Source: Thiobius zoothamnicola (GTDB lineage Bacteria > Pseudomonadota > Gammaproteobacteria > Chromatiales > Chromatiaceae). From it: a DNA stretch of 64,000 nucleotides. The notes beneath the pieces were generated by a model. The model made no database searches, had not been told where the DNA came from, and saw nothing but the letters and a program-made list of their open reading frames with translations. A program made the position numbers and the translations under genes. The stretch is taken from NCBI GenBank assembly GCA_963678215.1, contig OY782758.1, forward strand, positions 744,001 to 808,000. The letters are read 5' to 3'. This document shows, one piece after another, positions 45,828 through 54,273 of the stretch; position 1 is the first letter of the stretch; the number at the start of each line of letters is the position of its first letter.

Positions 45828-47950
45828 TACGCCTTCTCCGGCAACAACGCATCCACCTGTCGTATGGTCTGTTCCAGATGATCAAAACCGGCCTGATTCA
45901 AAGACCAAAACCTGGGCGGGTGATATTGGATCGGCAAGGATTGACCAAGCGGTTCGCTTTGCTGCAATTTATACTGACCGCCTTGCAAGCAAATAGCGGC
46001 TGGCTGGCTACTAATCTGCCGGGGCAATCCAAAAGCATCACAGGCAAAATGAAAAAAATCAGAAAAATAAGGGACAAACAATTCTTTCTCCAAGGTGCGT
46101 GCCAAACTGGTGGAGGCAAATCCCCAGCCAGACATTCCGCCCAAACCCGCCGCCGTAACTAATTCAGGCAACGAAGCCTGAGCCAGCACCGTGGCTTGGG
46201 TCACCGCGCTGGCACCGAAATCAAACGGAATCAACAAAACCACCGATAGGCTGACCAGCAAGGCCAGCATGCCTTGCACGATGGCATAGGCCTTTTTCGC
46301 CGGAGAAATTTTCTTCCAGGCACCGGATGCCGACATAGCGATCTTTTGATCATCCAATTGCCCAGCAAGCTGGATAGCGGATAAATCCGTTTTTTTCAGC
46401 ACCGCTTCCCAGGATTGCTGCAAATCATCCTGGCTGGCTGTCTTCACATAATCCCTCAGCCCGGCATGATCGCGCATGGATTCCATCAAATGCCGTGCGC
46501 TCAACGCCTGCGACTTGATCGCATAAAGCGCTTCCTTATCAATTAAGCGAACATGCGCCAGCATCCTTTTAACCGCCCCAATCCCCCCACTCATCAATTG
46601 CTGCATCTTACGACCACTCAATAACAGTGGACGAATATAAACCGGCGCGCCCGCCTCCATGCCACGATGCAATTTTTGGATCAATTCCGGCGATAGAGGT
46701 AATCGCGGATTATTGGCCTGATCGGTGGTCTGTTGATGACAGAAATCCAATAGGTGCTGATGCAGTGCCTGCATGAGTTGACGCTCATGCCGCACCTGGC
46801 GCGTCAGGGTTGAGACAAGACGCCTTTTTTGTTTTTGAAAACGATGCCAATGCGATTGAATCTGTGACATCGCCAAATAGCTTGATTCAAGCCTCTCCGG
46901 CAAACCCATTAAGTAGCGCTCAGCCGGCACCTCTTCAACCACATTATCTTCCGCATTTGGCGACACCTGCCAGGCCGCCGGCACTCGCTCAGCTTTATCA
47001 TCAGTCTGTATCAGGCGATGCAGACTGGATGGCGTCATATCGTCCCAACCCATAATCCGATAATGATAAGCCACATAAAAATGCTCGACGTTTAACACAT
47101 CAATCAGATGCTTGATGTACCTGTCCTGCAAAAACTGATGGGGTTGCATATCGGTATCCGGTTCCACTTGGTTCATGACCAAATAGAAGGGAATATCCGG
47201 CATCATATCGCGCAAGCCACCTGCCACTTTACCTGCTTTTTCATCCGCAATGTTTTTCTGCGTGGCGACGAACAAAAAGGCCGAACAAATTGGCGCCGCC
47301 TGGCGTAAAAACGCCTCACGCTTCGCAGCCGATAAGGCATCATCTGAACGTTGCACATCGGGACAATCCAGTAACGCCAAATTATCCAGACCCGGATCCG
47401 TGGCGATCAAAGGCACATCCAGCACCTGCTGATCCGCCGCCAATTGATTGTATTGACGATGGGCGGATTGCGAATCATCGCTGAGCATTTCATAGCGCCC
47501 ACAAAACAGCCCACTGATTTGGGCCACCAATTCCGCCCACAAAGCGTCATCCTGCCGCCATTTCTCCGGCAACCAAAGCACAAACCGTTGGGTGCCGCAA
47601 GATGAGGCGTCACCGCGTAAAATACGCCGTCGCCCGGTGGCGCTTAAATAACTGGCAACAAAACTACTCTTGCCGCTATTGAGTAAACCCGCTATCCCCA
47701 GAATCGGACAGTTAAGTAGATTCACGACAGACTGGATCCGCTGCAACGCCTGCGCCAACTGCACCCAATCCTCTTCCATCGCAAAACTGATCAGGGCCTC
47801 CCGCAGCCCAATCATTTCAACCCTTTGCTCATTGACCGATTGAAATAAAGCGGCATCCGGCGCAGTCAGTTGATGACTCAGCGTCTGAATGCCTTGCATC
47901 AATGAGTTGAAACCCTGTCCATCATTTTTGTTATGGTTGATATATTGCAT
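45827..47950 (-). CDS. Dynamin-like GTPase (first gene of pair)
   Basis: A 707-residue P-loop protein with G1 GLLNSGKS (residues 88-95), a G2-like SSCGTQRFVLW, G3 DCPD (195-198) and a weak G4 NQVE (260-263). A long helical middle follows, then a hydrophobic stretch at about 560-582 (AIVQGMLALLVSLSVVLLIPF) and a glycine-rich segment. G2 and overall layout parallel those of the partner gene, so the two look like distant paralogs. Its start is only 20 bp from the start of the divergent regulator; a downstream ATG at 47899 is possible. Paired bacterial dynamins usually work as one membrane-remodelling unit. Confidence 0.68.
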   Translation of the reverse strand: MQYINHNKNDGQGFNSLMQGIQTLSHQLTAPDAALFQSVNEQRVEMIGLREALISFAMEEDWVQLAQALQRIQSVVNLLNCPILGIAGLLNSGKSSFVASYLSATGRRRILRGDASSCGTQRFVLWLPEKWRQDDALWAELVAQISGLFCGRYEMLSDDSQSAHRQYNQLAADQQVLDVPLIATDPGLDNLALLDCPDVQRSDDALSAAKREAFLRQAAPICSAFLFVATQKNIADEKAGKVAGGLRDMMPDIPFYLVMNQVEPDTDMQPHQFLQDRYIKHLIDVLNVEHFYVAYHYRIMGWDDMTPSSLHRLIQTDDKAERVPAAWQVSPNAEDNVVEEVPAERYLMGLPERLESSYLAMSQIQSHWHRFQKQKRRLVSTLTRQVRHERQLMQALHQHLLDFCHQQTTDQANNPRLPLSPELIQKLHRGMEAGAPVYIRPLLLSGRKMQQLMSGGIGAVKRMLAHVRLIDKEALYAIKSQALSARHLMESMRDHAGLRDYVKTASQDDLQQSWEAVLKKTDLSAIQLAGQLDDQKIAMSASGAWKKISPAKKAYAIVQGMLALLVSLSVVLLIPFDFGASAVTQATVLAQASLPELVTAAGLGGMSGWGFASTSLARTLEKELFVPYFSDFFHFACDAFGLPRQISSQPAAICLQGGQYKLQQSEPLGQSLPIQYHPPRFWSLNQAGFDHLEQTIRQVDALLPEKA

Positions 47951-47970
47951 TAATAATTATCGTTCCCTTT
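47951..47970. promoter_or_regulatory. 20-bp divergent start region with overlapping control signals
   Basis: The start codons of the GTPase operon and the regulator are 20 bp apart. Towards the regulator, TTGTTA (47928-47933), 17 nt and TAATAA (47951-47956) make a plausible promoter that would start transcription about 7 nt before the ATG. Signals for the minus strand must overlap the regulator's first codons. Neither gene has a strong ribosome binding site. Confidence 0.4.
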
Positions 47971-49275
47971 ATGAGCCAAATCCTGATCATCGAAGATGAA
48001 GCCGTCATCCGCAAAGCACTCAAACGCTTTCTGACGCGCCACGATCATCAGGTTGACGAAGCGGATTCAATCGAGTGCATCCACGCATTTGATCAATACG
48101 ACCTCATCATCAGCGACTTACGCCTGCCAGGAAAACCCGGCACCGAAATCATGCAGCTTGCGCCGCATGTGCCCATTATCATCATGACCAGCTACGCAAG
48201 CGTGTCGTCCGCCGTCACCGCAATGAAAATGGGCGCGACAGACTATATCGCCAAACCTTTTGACCATGATGAATTATTACTCATAATTAATAAAGTGTTA
48301 GGCGGCGAAACATCTGACCACCGTCCCGGCACCAAGCCTCAGCAAAGCGTTTCGTCCCCCCGGATAAAAAACATCATCGGCAAAAGCCACGCCATGCAGG
48401 ACGTGTTCAAGCGGATTGAGAAAGTCGCACCGACCGATGCGACTGTATTGATCATTGGTGAATCCGGCACCGGTAAAGAACTGGTTGCACGGGCTTTGCA
48501 TCAAAACAGTGGACGCGCCAACGCGCCTTTCGTCGCCTTTAACTGCGCCGCAGCACCAGAGCAAACGCTGGAAAATGACTTATTCGGCCAACATCCGCAA
48601 GTCGGTTTGATCGAACAGGCGGCGGGTGGCGTTTTGTTCCTGGATGAAATCGGCGAGTTGCCAATCACTGCGCAAGCGCGCCTGCTGCGCATCTTGCAAC
48701 AAAATCAACCTACCACGGACAAAAACCACGACGTGCGCATCCTGGCGGCTACTCAACAAGATATGCGGCATCTGGTCCAGAATCACCAGTTCCGCAGCGA
48801 TTTATACTTCCGCCTGCGCGTGGTTGAAATCCAACTCCCCCCCTTATGTGAACGTGAAGATGACGTCATTGAGCTTGCGGTATACCTGCTGCAAAGCATC
48901 CTCAGCCAATTAAATCGCCCACCCATTAACTTTACCCGTGAAGCGCTGTTGGCCATCCGCCGTTATCGTTGGCCAGGCAATGTGCGCGAACTTGCCAATA
49001 CCATCGAACGTGCCGTGATTTTATGCGAAGGCAAAACCATCACACCTGACTTGTTAGCCATAGACCATCGAGTCCACAGCCAACCCGGCGGCGCTATTGA
49101 TGTGAATGAAAAACTATCTTTGGAAGAATATTTCCGGGTCTTTGTCTTAGAAAACCAAGGTAAGATGACCGAAACGGAACTTGCTCAAGCGCTCGGCATT
49201 AGCCGCAAAACTTTATGGGAGAGGCGCCAACGTTTTGGCTTACCCAGAAAAACCACTCACAAAAACACTAAATAA
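47971..49275 (+). CDS. NtrC-family response regulator lacking the GAFTGA loop
   Basis: A 434-residue regulator: receiver domain with IIEDE, phospho-acceptor D49 in LIISDLRLPG, and the conserved IIMTS and IAKPF; an AAA+ domain with Walker A GESGTGKE and Walker B GGVLFLDEIGELP; and a Fis-like helix-turn-helix (ELAQALGISRKTLWERRQRFG). The loop that contacts sigma-54 is absent: ENDLFGQHP runs straight into QVGLIEQAAGG (residues 201-220), where relatives have GAFTGA plus about ten residues. It therefore probably does not activate sigma-54 polymerase. No histidine kinase is adjacent. Divergence from the GTPase operon suggests that it controls it. Confidence 0.88.
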   Translation: MSQILIIEDEAVIRKALKRFLTRHDHQVDEADSIECIHAFDQYDLIISDLRLPGKPGTEIMQLAPHVPIIIMTSYASVSSAVTAMKMGATDYIAKPFDHDELLLIINKVLGGETSDHRPGTKPQQSVSSPRIKNIIGKSHAMQDVFKRIEKVAPTDATVLIIGESGTGKELVARALHQNSGRANAPFVAFNCAAAPEQTLENDLFGQHPQVGLIEQAAGGVLFLDEIGELPITAQARLLRILQQNQPTTDKNHDVRILAATQQDMRHLVQNHQFRSDLYFRLRVVEIQLPPLCEREDDVIELAVYLLQSILSQLNRPPINFTREALLAIRRYRWPGNVRELANTIERAVILCEGKTITPDLLAIDHRVHSQPGGAIDVNEKLSLEEYFRVFVLENQGKMTETELAQALGISRKTLWERRQRFGLPRKTTHKNTK

Positions 49276-49584
49276 TATGGATGATATTCCTGGTTTCCTG
49301 ACCAACATAAATCGTCAAATTTCCTATTAACTATGTTATGGTTAGCGTAAAAATTGACAAGCTGGTGAGTCGCCTCACGGCAACTTATTTAGTTTGCTTG
49401 ACATGCGCAAAATAATTTAAAGGTTAAACTCATCCATTTGTCATGCCCTGTCAATAAAATTTCCATCGAAACGTTAAATCACACAGCAATCTGGTTCTAT
49501 CCGCATCACTCTACCTATTCCAGAGCTTTGAACCATGCTAAGTCACTGCACATCACCCCATATCCAAAATTTGGAGAATAACCC
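49276..49584. other. Spacer with leader of the secreted-protein pair
   Basis: About 310 bp, AT-rich, without a gene. A TTGACA hexamer occurs near 49398, but no good -10 follows at normal spacing. A TTTGGAGAATAA ribosome binding site precedes the next ATG. No inverted repeat stands out. Confidence 0.4.
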
Positions 49585-50067
49585 ATGAAAAAACTGATCC
49601 TGGCAGGTGCCGTTGCCGCATTCTTCACGGCGAGCAATGCTTGGGCGGTATGTTCAGCCAACATTCAGATGAATGATGCCGCACCCGCTGATTCAACCGG
49701 CAACACCATCACTCATGTGCCTTTGCCCACCAATGCGACGGATGTGGCCACCAAGGCTTATGTCGATGCTTATGGCGCGTTAACGGAATTCAGTTCAGAA
49801 CAGCCGGTCGGCACCCTGCATGACGCGGCTAACGGCTGCGCGGATCTATCCGAAAACGGTAATACCGACTGGTATCTGCCTGCGCTGGATCAAATCGCAA
49901 ATGGTTTGGCCGACTTGTCAGGCAGTTCATCAGAGTACTGGACAAGTACCCATCACGATATCGGCGGTGCTGGTGGCAACATTGAAATGTCCACTTTCGT
50001 CCCAAGCAGCCGTGATGTGCAAAGCGAGCTGACCAACGGTTCTCTGGCATACGTTTGTATCCGCTAA
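49585..50067 (+). CDS. Secreted protein with KxYVD motif and DUF1566-like domain (copy 1)
   Basis: A 160-residue exported protein; signal peptide to about residue 21 (cleavage after NAWA). The mature start CSANIQMNDAAPADSTGNTI leads into a segment PTNATDVATKAYVDA that resembles the P-x-x-x-TDxAxKxYVD unit of phage tail fibres. The C-terminal half has the DUF1566/Lcl_C landmarks DWYLPALDQ, EYWTST and a final CIR. It is a clear paralog of the next gene. Function unknown; surface or periplasmic location expected. Confidence 0.7.
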   Translation: MKKLILAGAVAAFFTASNAWAVCSANIQMNDAAPADSTGNTITHVPLPTNATDVATKAYVDAYGALTEFSSEQPVGTLHDAANGCADLSENGNTDWYLPALDQIANGLADLSGSSSEYWTSTHHDIGGAGGNIEMSTFVPSSRDVQSELTNGSLAYVCIR

Positions 50068-50116
50068 TTAACCCCATAAAACCAATAAACATATAGTGGT
50101 TCTGGAGAAATCAACC

Positions 50117-50608
50117 ATGAAAACTTTACTTGCAGTTTTGCTTTTCGCCTCTTCCGCCAGCTTATGGGCTGCCTGCCAAACCGATATTCAAATGAATACA
50201 AATACCCCGGTTGGCTCCACAGGCAACACCATCACCCATGTGCCCACGCCAACCAATGACACTGATGTCGCCAACAAGTCCTATGTAGACGCTGCTGGCC
50301 AGTTGATGGTGAGCAACAGTGGCGGCATCGCCTCCTTTGCTGACGCGCAAACAGGTTGCAGGGACATGACTCAGGACGGCTACTCCGATTGGCGTCTGCC
50401 CACTCTACATGAAGCCATCAACGGCTTTGCTAATTCAGACGCGAAAAATGATAACGGCATCTTCCATTGGACATCCACACCTTATGCCAGCAACAACGAC
50501 AGCTGGGTGACCTACGCCGCCCAACAAGCGGCCAATTATGCCTGGGTGCGCCAACCTGGCATCCTGAGTAACGCAATTCGTTATCGTTGCGTGCGTGGTT
50601 CACTCTGA
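50117..50608 (+). CDS. Secreted protein with KxYVD motif and DUF1566-like domain (copy 2)
   Basis: A 163-residue paralog of the preceding protein, starting at the ATG 50117 behind a GGAGAAATCAACC ribosome binding site. It has a signal peptide (ending SLWA), then CQTDIQMNTNTPVGSTGNTI, the same PTNDTDVANKSYVDA unit, and DWRLPTLHEA, HWTSTPY and a final YRCVRG. Strong conservation of the N-terminal 60 mature residues and divergence of the rest suggest tandem duplication followed by change in the C-terminal domain. A perfect terminator follows, so both genes form one unit. Confidence 0.7.
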   Translation: MKTLLAVLLFASSASLWAACQTDIQMNTNTPVGSTGNTITHVPTPTNDTDVANKSYVDAAGQLMVSNSGGIASFADAQTGCRDMTQDGYSDWRLPTLHEAINGFANSDAKNDNGIFHWTSTPYASNNDSWVTYAAQQAANYAWVRQPGILSNAIRYRCVRGSL

Positions 50609-50619
50609 TTAACCCAATG

Positions 50620-50656
50620 ATCAGGCGTCTTGATGACCATGACGCCTGATTTATTT
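50620..50656 (+). terminator. Rho-independent terminator of the secreted-protein pair
   Basis: atcaggcgtc (50620-50629) pairs perfectly with gacgcctgat (50641-50650) over 10 bp with an 11-nt loop, followed by the T-rich ttattta. It separates the pair from dsbA. Confidence 0.85.
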
Positions 50657-50688
50657 ACCTCTCTATAATATATCTTCACCACTCAATC

Positions 50689-51336
50689 ATGGCCCAGTCA
50701 TATAAACGATGCTTCTGGCTCATCACGCTCGGATCGCTTTTGCTGCTTAGCACTAGCATGGCGTCGGCGAAAAATTTCGAGGAAGGCATCCACTATTTGG
50801 AAGTTTATCCACAACGCGAAAGCGACTCAGGACAAACCATTGAAATCATCAAGTTCTTTATGTATGGATGTCCACACTGCTACAACCTTGATAAAGCCCT
50901 GCAACCCTGGTTGGAAAGCAAACCCAAAGATATTGAATTCCTATATGTTCCAGCCTTATTTGGCGGATCAGCCAACTTGCATGCCGAAGTCTATTATGCG
51001 CTGGAATCCATGGGCGAAAGCATGCGCCTGCATAAACCCCTATTCCAGGCCATTCATGAGGAAGGCAGAAAGTTAAAAACACGCCAGGAAATTGAACAAT
51101 TTCTGGGTTCGCAAGGCGTTGACCTCAACCAGTTCAGACAGGCGATAAAATCATTCGCCGTTAAAGTAAAAACCGGACGCGCGCGGGCACTGTTAGCGCG
51201 TTACGACATTCGCTCTGTCCCCAAACTGATCATAGATGGACGCTATAAAAGCGCTTCAGCACTTAGCCATAAAGACATGGTTGATATGCTTGATTCACTG
51301 ACTAAAAACATCCGACGAGAACGTCATCAAAAATAG
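50689..51336 (+). CDS. dsbA: Thiol:disulfide interchange protein DsbA
   Basis: Periplasmic disulfide oxidase. The 215-residue protein has a signal peptide (to about residue 27, SMASA), then the thioredoxin fold with the active site C61-P-H-C64 in FFMYGCPHCYN, the helical insertion, and the cis-proline loop SVPKLIIDGRY. The CPHC dipeptide is the classic oxidising DsbA type. It has its own unit between the secreted-protein pair and rpsO, with no dsbB in the window. Confidence 0.93.
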   Translation: MAQSYKRCFWLITLGSLLLLSTSMASAKNFEEGIHYLEVYPQRESDSGQTIEIIKFFMYGCPHCYNLDKALQPWLESKPKDIEFLYVPALFGGSANLHAEVYYALESMGESMRLHKPLFQAIHEEGRKLKTRQEIEQFLGSQGVDLNQFRQAIKSFAVKVKTGRARALLARYDIRSVPKLIIDGRYKSASALSHKDMVDMLDSLTKNIRRERHQK

Positions 51337-51600
51337 TGCTGACCGTCAATGCTGAATGACCTGTTAAATCCGCGATGCTCCCATCCTTTTCAAGTTTTCG
51401 AGAGTGGCTTGCTGAACACTCAAACAGCTTGTTAGAATCGCCGCTTTCGTTTCCATGCAACCTGAGCATTCGCTATGCTCGCTGATTGCGTTGATAAAAC
51501 CCTCACTACCTCTGCGAAAAACAGATTTTCAATATTTTCACCTGAAGTCATTGTTGGGTGGAAAGCCCTGAAACACCCCAATGACTGGAGAAAATAACTT

Positions 51601-51870
51601 ATGGCTATCACAGCTGAACAAAAAGCATCTATCGTCGCTGAACACGGCAAAAACGCTACTGACACCGGTTCAACGGAAGTGCAAATCGCCTTATTAACCG
51701 CCCGTATTCAAGATCTCACACCGCATTTTCAACAACACAAAAAAGATCACCATTCGCGCCAAGGCCTGGTGCGTTTAGTTAATCAACGTCGTAAGCTGCT
51801 TGATTATCTGAAACGTAAGAACATTGAAGGTTACCGCGAGCTCATTAAAAAACTTGGCTTACGCCGCTAG
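51601..51870 (+). CDS. rpsO: 30S ribosomal protein S15
   Basis: Ribosomal protein of the small-subunit platform. The 89-residue sequence is standard: ITAEQKASIVAEHGKN, TGSTEVQIALLTARI and KKDHHSRQGLVRLVNQRRKLLDYLKRK. A GGAG ribosome binding site lies 10 nt before the ATG. It forms the usual pair with pnp downstream. A hairpin in the spacer probably limits or processes read-through. Confidence 0.98.
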   Translation: MAITAEQKASIVAEHGKNATDTGSTEVQIALLTARIQDLTPHFQQHKKDHHSRQGLVRLVNQRRKLLDYLKRKNIEGYRELIKKLGLRR

Positions 51871-51921
51871 ATCGCATCATTATGAGGCTGCTCTGCGCCG
51901 TTCCGCTCCTGAAATCACCAT

Positions 51922-51960
51922 CAAAATGCGTGTTTACACCCCGTAAGCACGGCGTTTTGT
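51922..51960 (+). terminator. rpsO-pnp intergenic hairpin
   Basis: caaaatgcgtgttta (51922-51936) pairs with taagcacggcgttttg (51944-51959) over about 15 bp with one bulge, two G-U pairs and a 7-nt loop; T-rich sequence follows. In many gammaproteobacteria this spacer holds the rpsO terminator and the RNase III target of pnp, and this hairpin probably serves one of those roles. Confidence 0.75.
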
Positions 51961-52048
51961 TTGGTGCAAACCGCCTGCCTCTGCGCTCATAACGGCGCAA
52001 TCCCAGTCTATTTCCACAACATCCCGCATAGCTTGAGGGTAATACTCA

Positions 52049-54139
52049 GTGAATCGAATCCAGAAAACATTCCAATTTGGTCAACATAACGTCACCTTAG
52101 AGACCGGTGAAATCGCACGTCAAGCCGACGCTGCGGTCTTCGTCAACATGGCAGACACTGTCGTGATGGTCACCGTCGTCGCTGAAAAAAATGCGTCAGA
52201 AGAACGCGACTTTTTTCCACTGACTGTGGATTATCAGGAAAAAACCTATGCGGCTGGCGTTATCCCAGGCGGCTTTTTACGCCGCGAAGGCCGACCATCG
52301 GAAAAGGAAATTCTGACCGCTCGATTACTGGATCGCCCCGTTCGCCCACTATTCCCGGCCACCTTCACCAACGAAGTTCAAATCATCGTCACCGTGATGT
52401 CGCTAAACCCGGAGGTTGACCCAGAAATCCCGTCCATGATCGGTATTTCCGCCGCCCTCGCCTGCTCCGGTCTGCCCTTTCAAGGCCCCATTGGAGCCGC
52501 GCGGGTTGGCTACAAAGACGGCCAGTATCTGTTAAACCAACCCGGCACGGGATTATGCGATGACAGCGATCTGGATTTGATTGTCGCAGGCACGCGCGAA
52601 GCGGTTCTGATGGTCGAATCCGAAGCGCGCGAATTACCGGAAGAAGTTATGCTCGGCGCTGTTTTGTTTGGTCACGAACAATTCCAAAGCGTGCTTGATG
52701 CAGTCACTGAACTGGCTGACACCGTCAGCAAAACCGTCATTGAAGCCCCCGAAGCCGTGGAGAACCAAGCGCTGAAAACCGCCGTGGAAGCCCAATGCGG
52801 CGACGCACTGCGCAATGCCTATAGCATCGCCGATAAAATGGCGCGCTATGCCGCGATTGATGCCGCCAAGGCCGCTGCGCTGGAAGCCTTATGTGCGGGT
52901 GAAACGCCTGAATACGCCGAAAGCGAAGTATTGGAAGTCATTGAAAAACTGAAGAAATCCATCGTACGCGGACGCATTCTGGCCGGCGAACCACGGATTG
53001 ACGGGCGCGACACCAGAACAGTTCGCCCAATCACCATTCGCACCGGCGTATTACCGCGTACCCACGGTTCTGCCCTGTTCACCCGTGGCGAAACCCAGGC
53101 TTTGGTCGTCACCACGCTGGGTACCGAGCGTGATGCGCAAACCATTGATGCACTAGGCGGTGCCTACAAAGACAACTTCATGCTGCACTACAACTTCCCT
53201 CCTTACTGTGTGGGTGAAATGGGCCGTGTCGGCAGCCCCAAGCGGCGTGAAATTGGCCATGGCCGACTCGCCAAGCGCGGCGTACTGGCCTGCATGCCAA
53301 CCATGCAGGAATTCCCCTACTCTTTGCGCGTGGTGTCGGAAATTACCGAATCCAATGGCTCATCCTCAATGGCCTCAGTTTGCGGCTCCAGCCTCTCTCT
53401 GATGGATGCCGGCGTCCCACTGAAAGCACCAGTCGCTGGTGTCGCCATGGGTTTGATCAAGGAAGATGATCAATTCGCCGTGCTGACTGATATTCTGGGC
53501 GATGAAGATCACTTAGGCGATATGGACTTCAAAGTGGCCGGTACTGCGCAAGGCGTCAATGCCTTGCAAATGGATATCAAAATTAACGGCATCACCAAGG
53601 AAATCATGCAAATCGCGCTGGATCAGGCACGCGAAGGACGCCTGCATATTCTGGGTGAAATGGCCAAAGCGATCACAGCCCCGCGCGAACAGATGTCTGA
53701 ACATGCGCCACGTATCGAATCGTTCAAAATCAACCCAGAAAAAATCCGTGATGTGATCGGTAAAGGCGGTGCAACCATTCGCGCCATCACCGAAGAAACC
53801 GGTGCCACCGTAGACATTAACGACGATGGCATGGTGAAAATCTTCTCCGTTGACAAGGCGGCTGGCGATGAAGCGCGTCGCCGGGTTGAATTGATCACCG
53901 CAGAAATTGAAGTGGACGCCATTTATGAAGGAAAGGTGGTGCGCTTAATGGACTTCGGTGCCTTTGTGAATATTTTGCCTGGCAAAGATGGCTTGGTACA
54001 TATCTCACAAATCTGCGAAGAACGTGTCGAAAAGGTCAGCGACAAATTGGCGGAAGGCGACAAAGTCAAAGTCAAAGTGCTGGAAATCGACAAGCAAGGC
54101 CGCATTCGCTTAAGCATGAAAGCTGTCACCGCTGAGTAA
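52049..54139 (+). CDS. pnp: Polynucleotide phosphorylase
   Basis: 3'-to-5' phosphorolytic exoribonuclease. The 696-residue protein starts at GTG with a GAGGG ribosome binding site. Two RNase PH domains (about 1-210 and 310-550) flank the helical linker; KINPEKIRDVIGKGGATIRAI marks the KH domain and the end is an S1 domain (VRLMDFGAFVNILPGKDGLVHIS). It follows rpsO as usual. It works with RNase E, encoded at 25986-28220. Confidence 0.97.
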   Translation: MNRIQKTFQFGQHNVTLETGEIARQADAAVFVNMADTVVMVTVVAEKNASEERDFFPLTVDYQEKTYAAGVIPGGFLRREGRPSEKEILTARLLDRPVRPLFPATFTNEVQIIVTVMSLNPEVDPEIPSMIGISAALACSGLPFQGPIGAARVGYKDGQYLLNQPGTGLCDDSDLDLIVAGTREAVLMVESEARELPEEVMLGAVLFGHEQFQSVLDAVTELADTVSKTVIEAPEAVENQALKTAVEAQCGDALRNAYSIADKMARYAAIDAAKAAALEALCAGETPEYAESEVLEVIEKLKKSIVRGRILAGEPRIDGRDTRTVRPITIRTGVLPRTHGSALFTRGETQALVVTTLGTERDAQTIDALGGAYKDNFMLHYNFPPYCVGEMGRVGSPKRREIGHGRLAKRGVLACMPTMQEFPYSLRVVSEITESNGSSSMASVCGSSLSLMDAGVPLKAPVAGVAMGLIKEDDQFAVLTDILGDEDHLGDMDFKVAGTAQGVNALQMDIKINGITKEIMQIALDQAREGRLHILGEMAKAITAPREQMSEHAPRIESFKINPEKIRDVIGKGGATIRAITEETGATVDINDDGMVKIFSVDKAAGDEARRRVELITAEIEVDAIYEGKVVRLMDFGAFVNILPGKDGLVHISQICEERVEKVSDKLAEGDKVKVKVLEIDKQGRIRLSMKAVTAE

Positions 54140-54179
54140 TGCAACCAACGCTTTAAACGCAAACCCGTCATATTGAGCG

Positions 54180-54242
54180 CTTCAGGCTTTGGTGCCCTGC
54201 AACCATTCTGGCGGTGGCTGCCAGAGTCGCCGCTGCCTGAAG
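54180..54242. repeat. Nested inverted repeat after pnp
   Basis: Outer arms cttcaggc (54180-54187) and gcctgaag (54235-54242) are perfectly complementary; inside them tctggc (54207-54212) pairs with gccaga (54220-54225). No T-run follows, so it is either a weak terminator or a 3' end protected against exonucleases. Confidence 0.5.
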
Positions 54243-54273
54243 TTGACTCAATCAGACGTTAACCCAATCTGAC

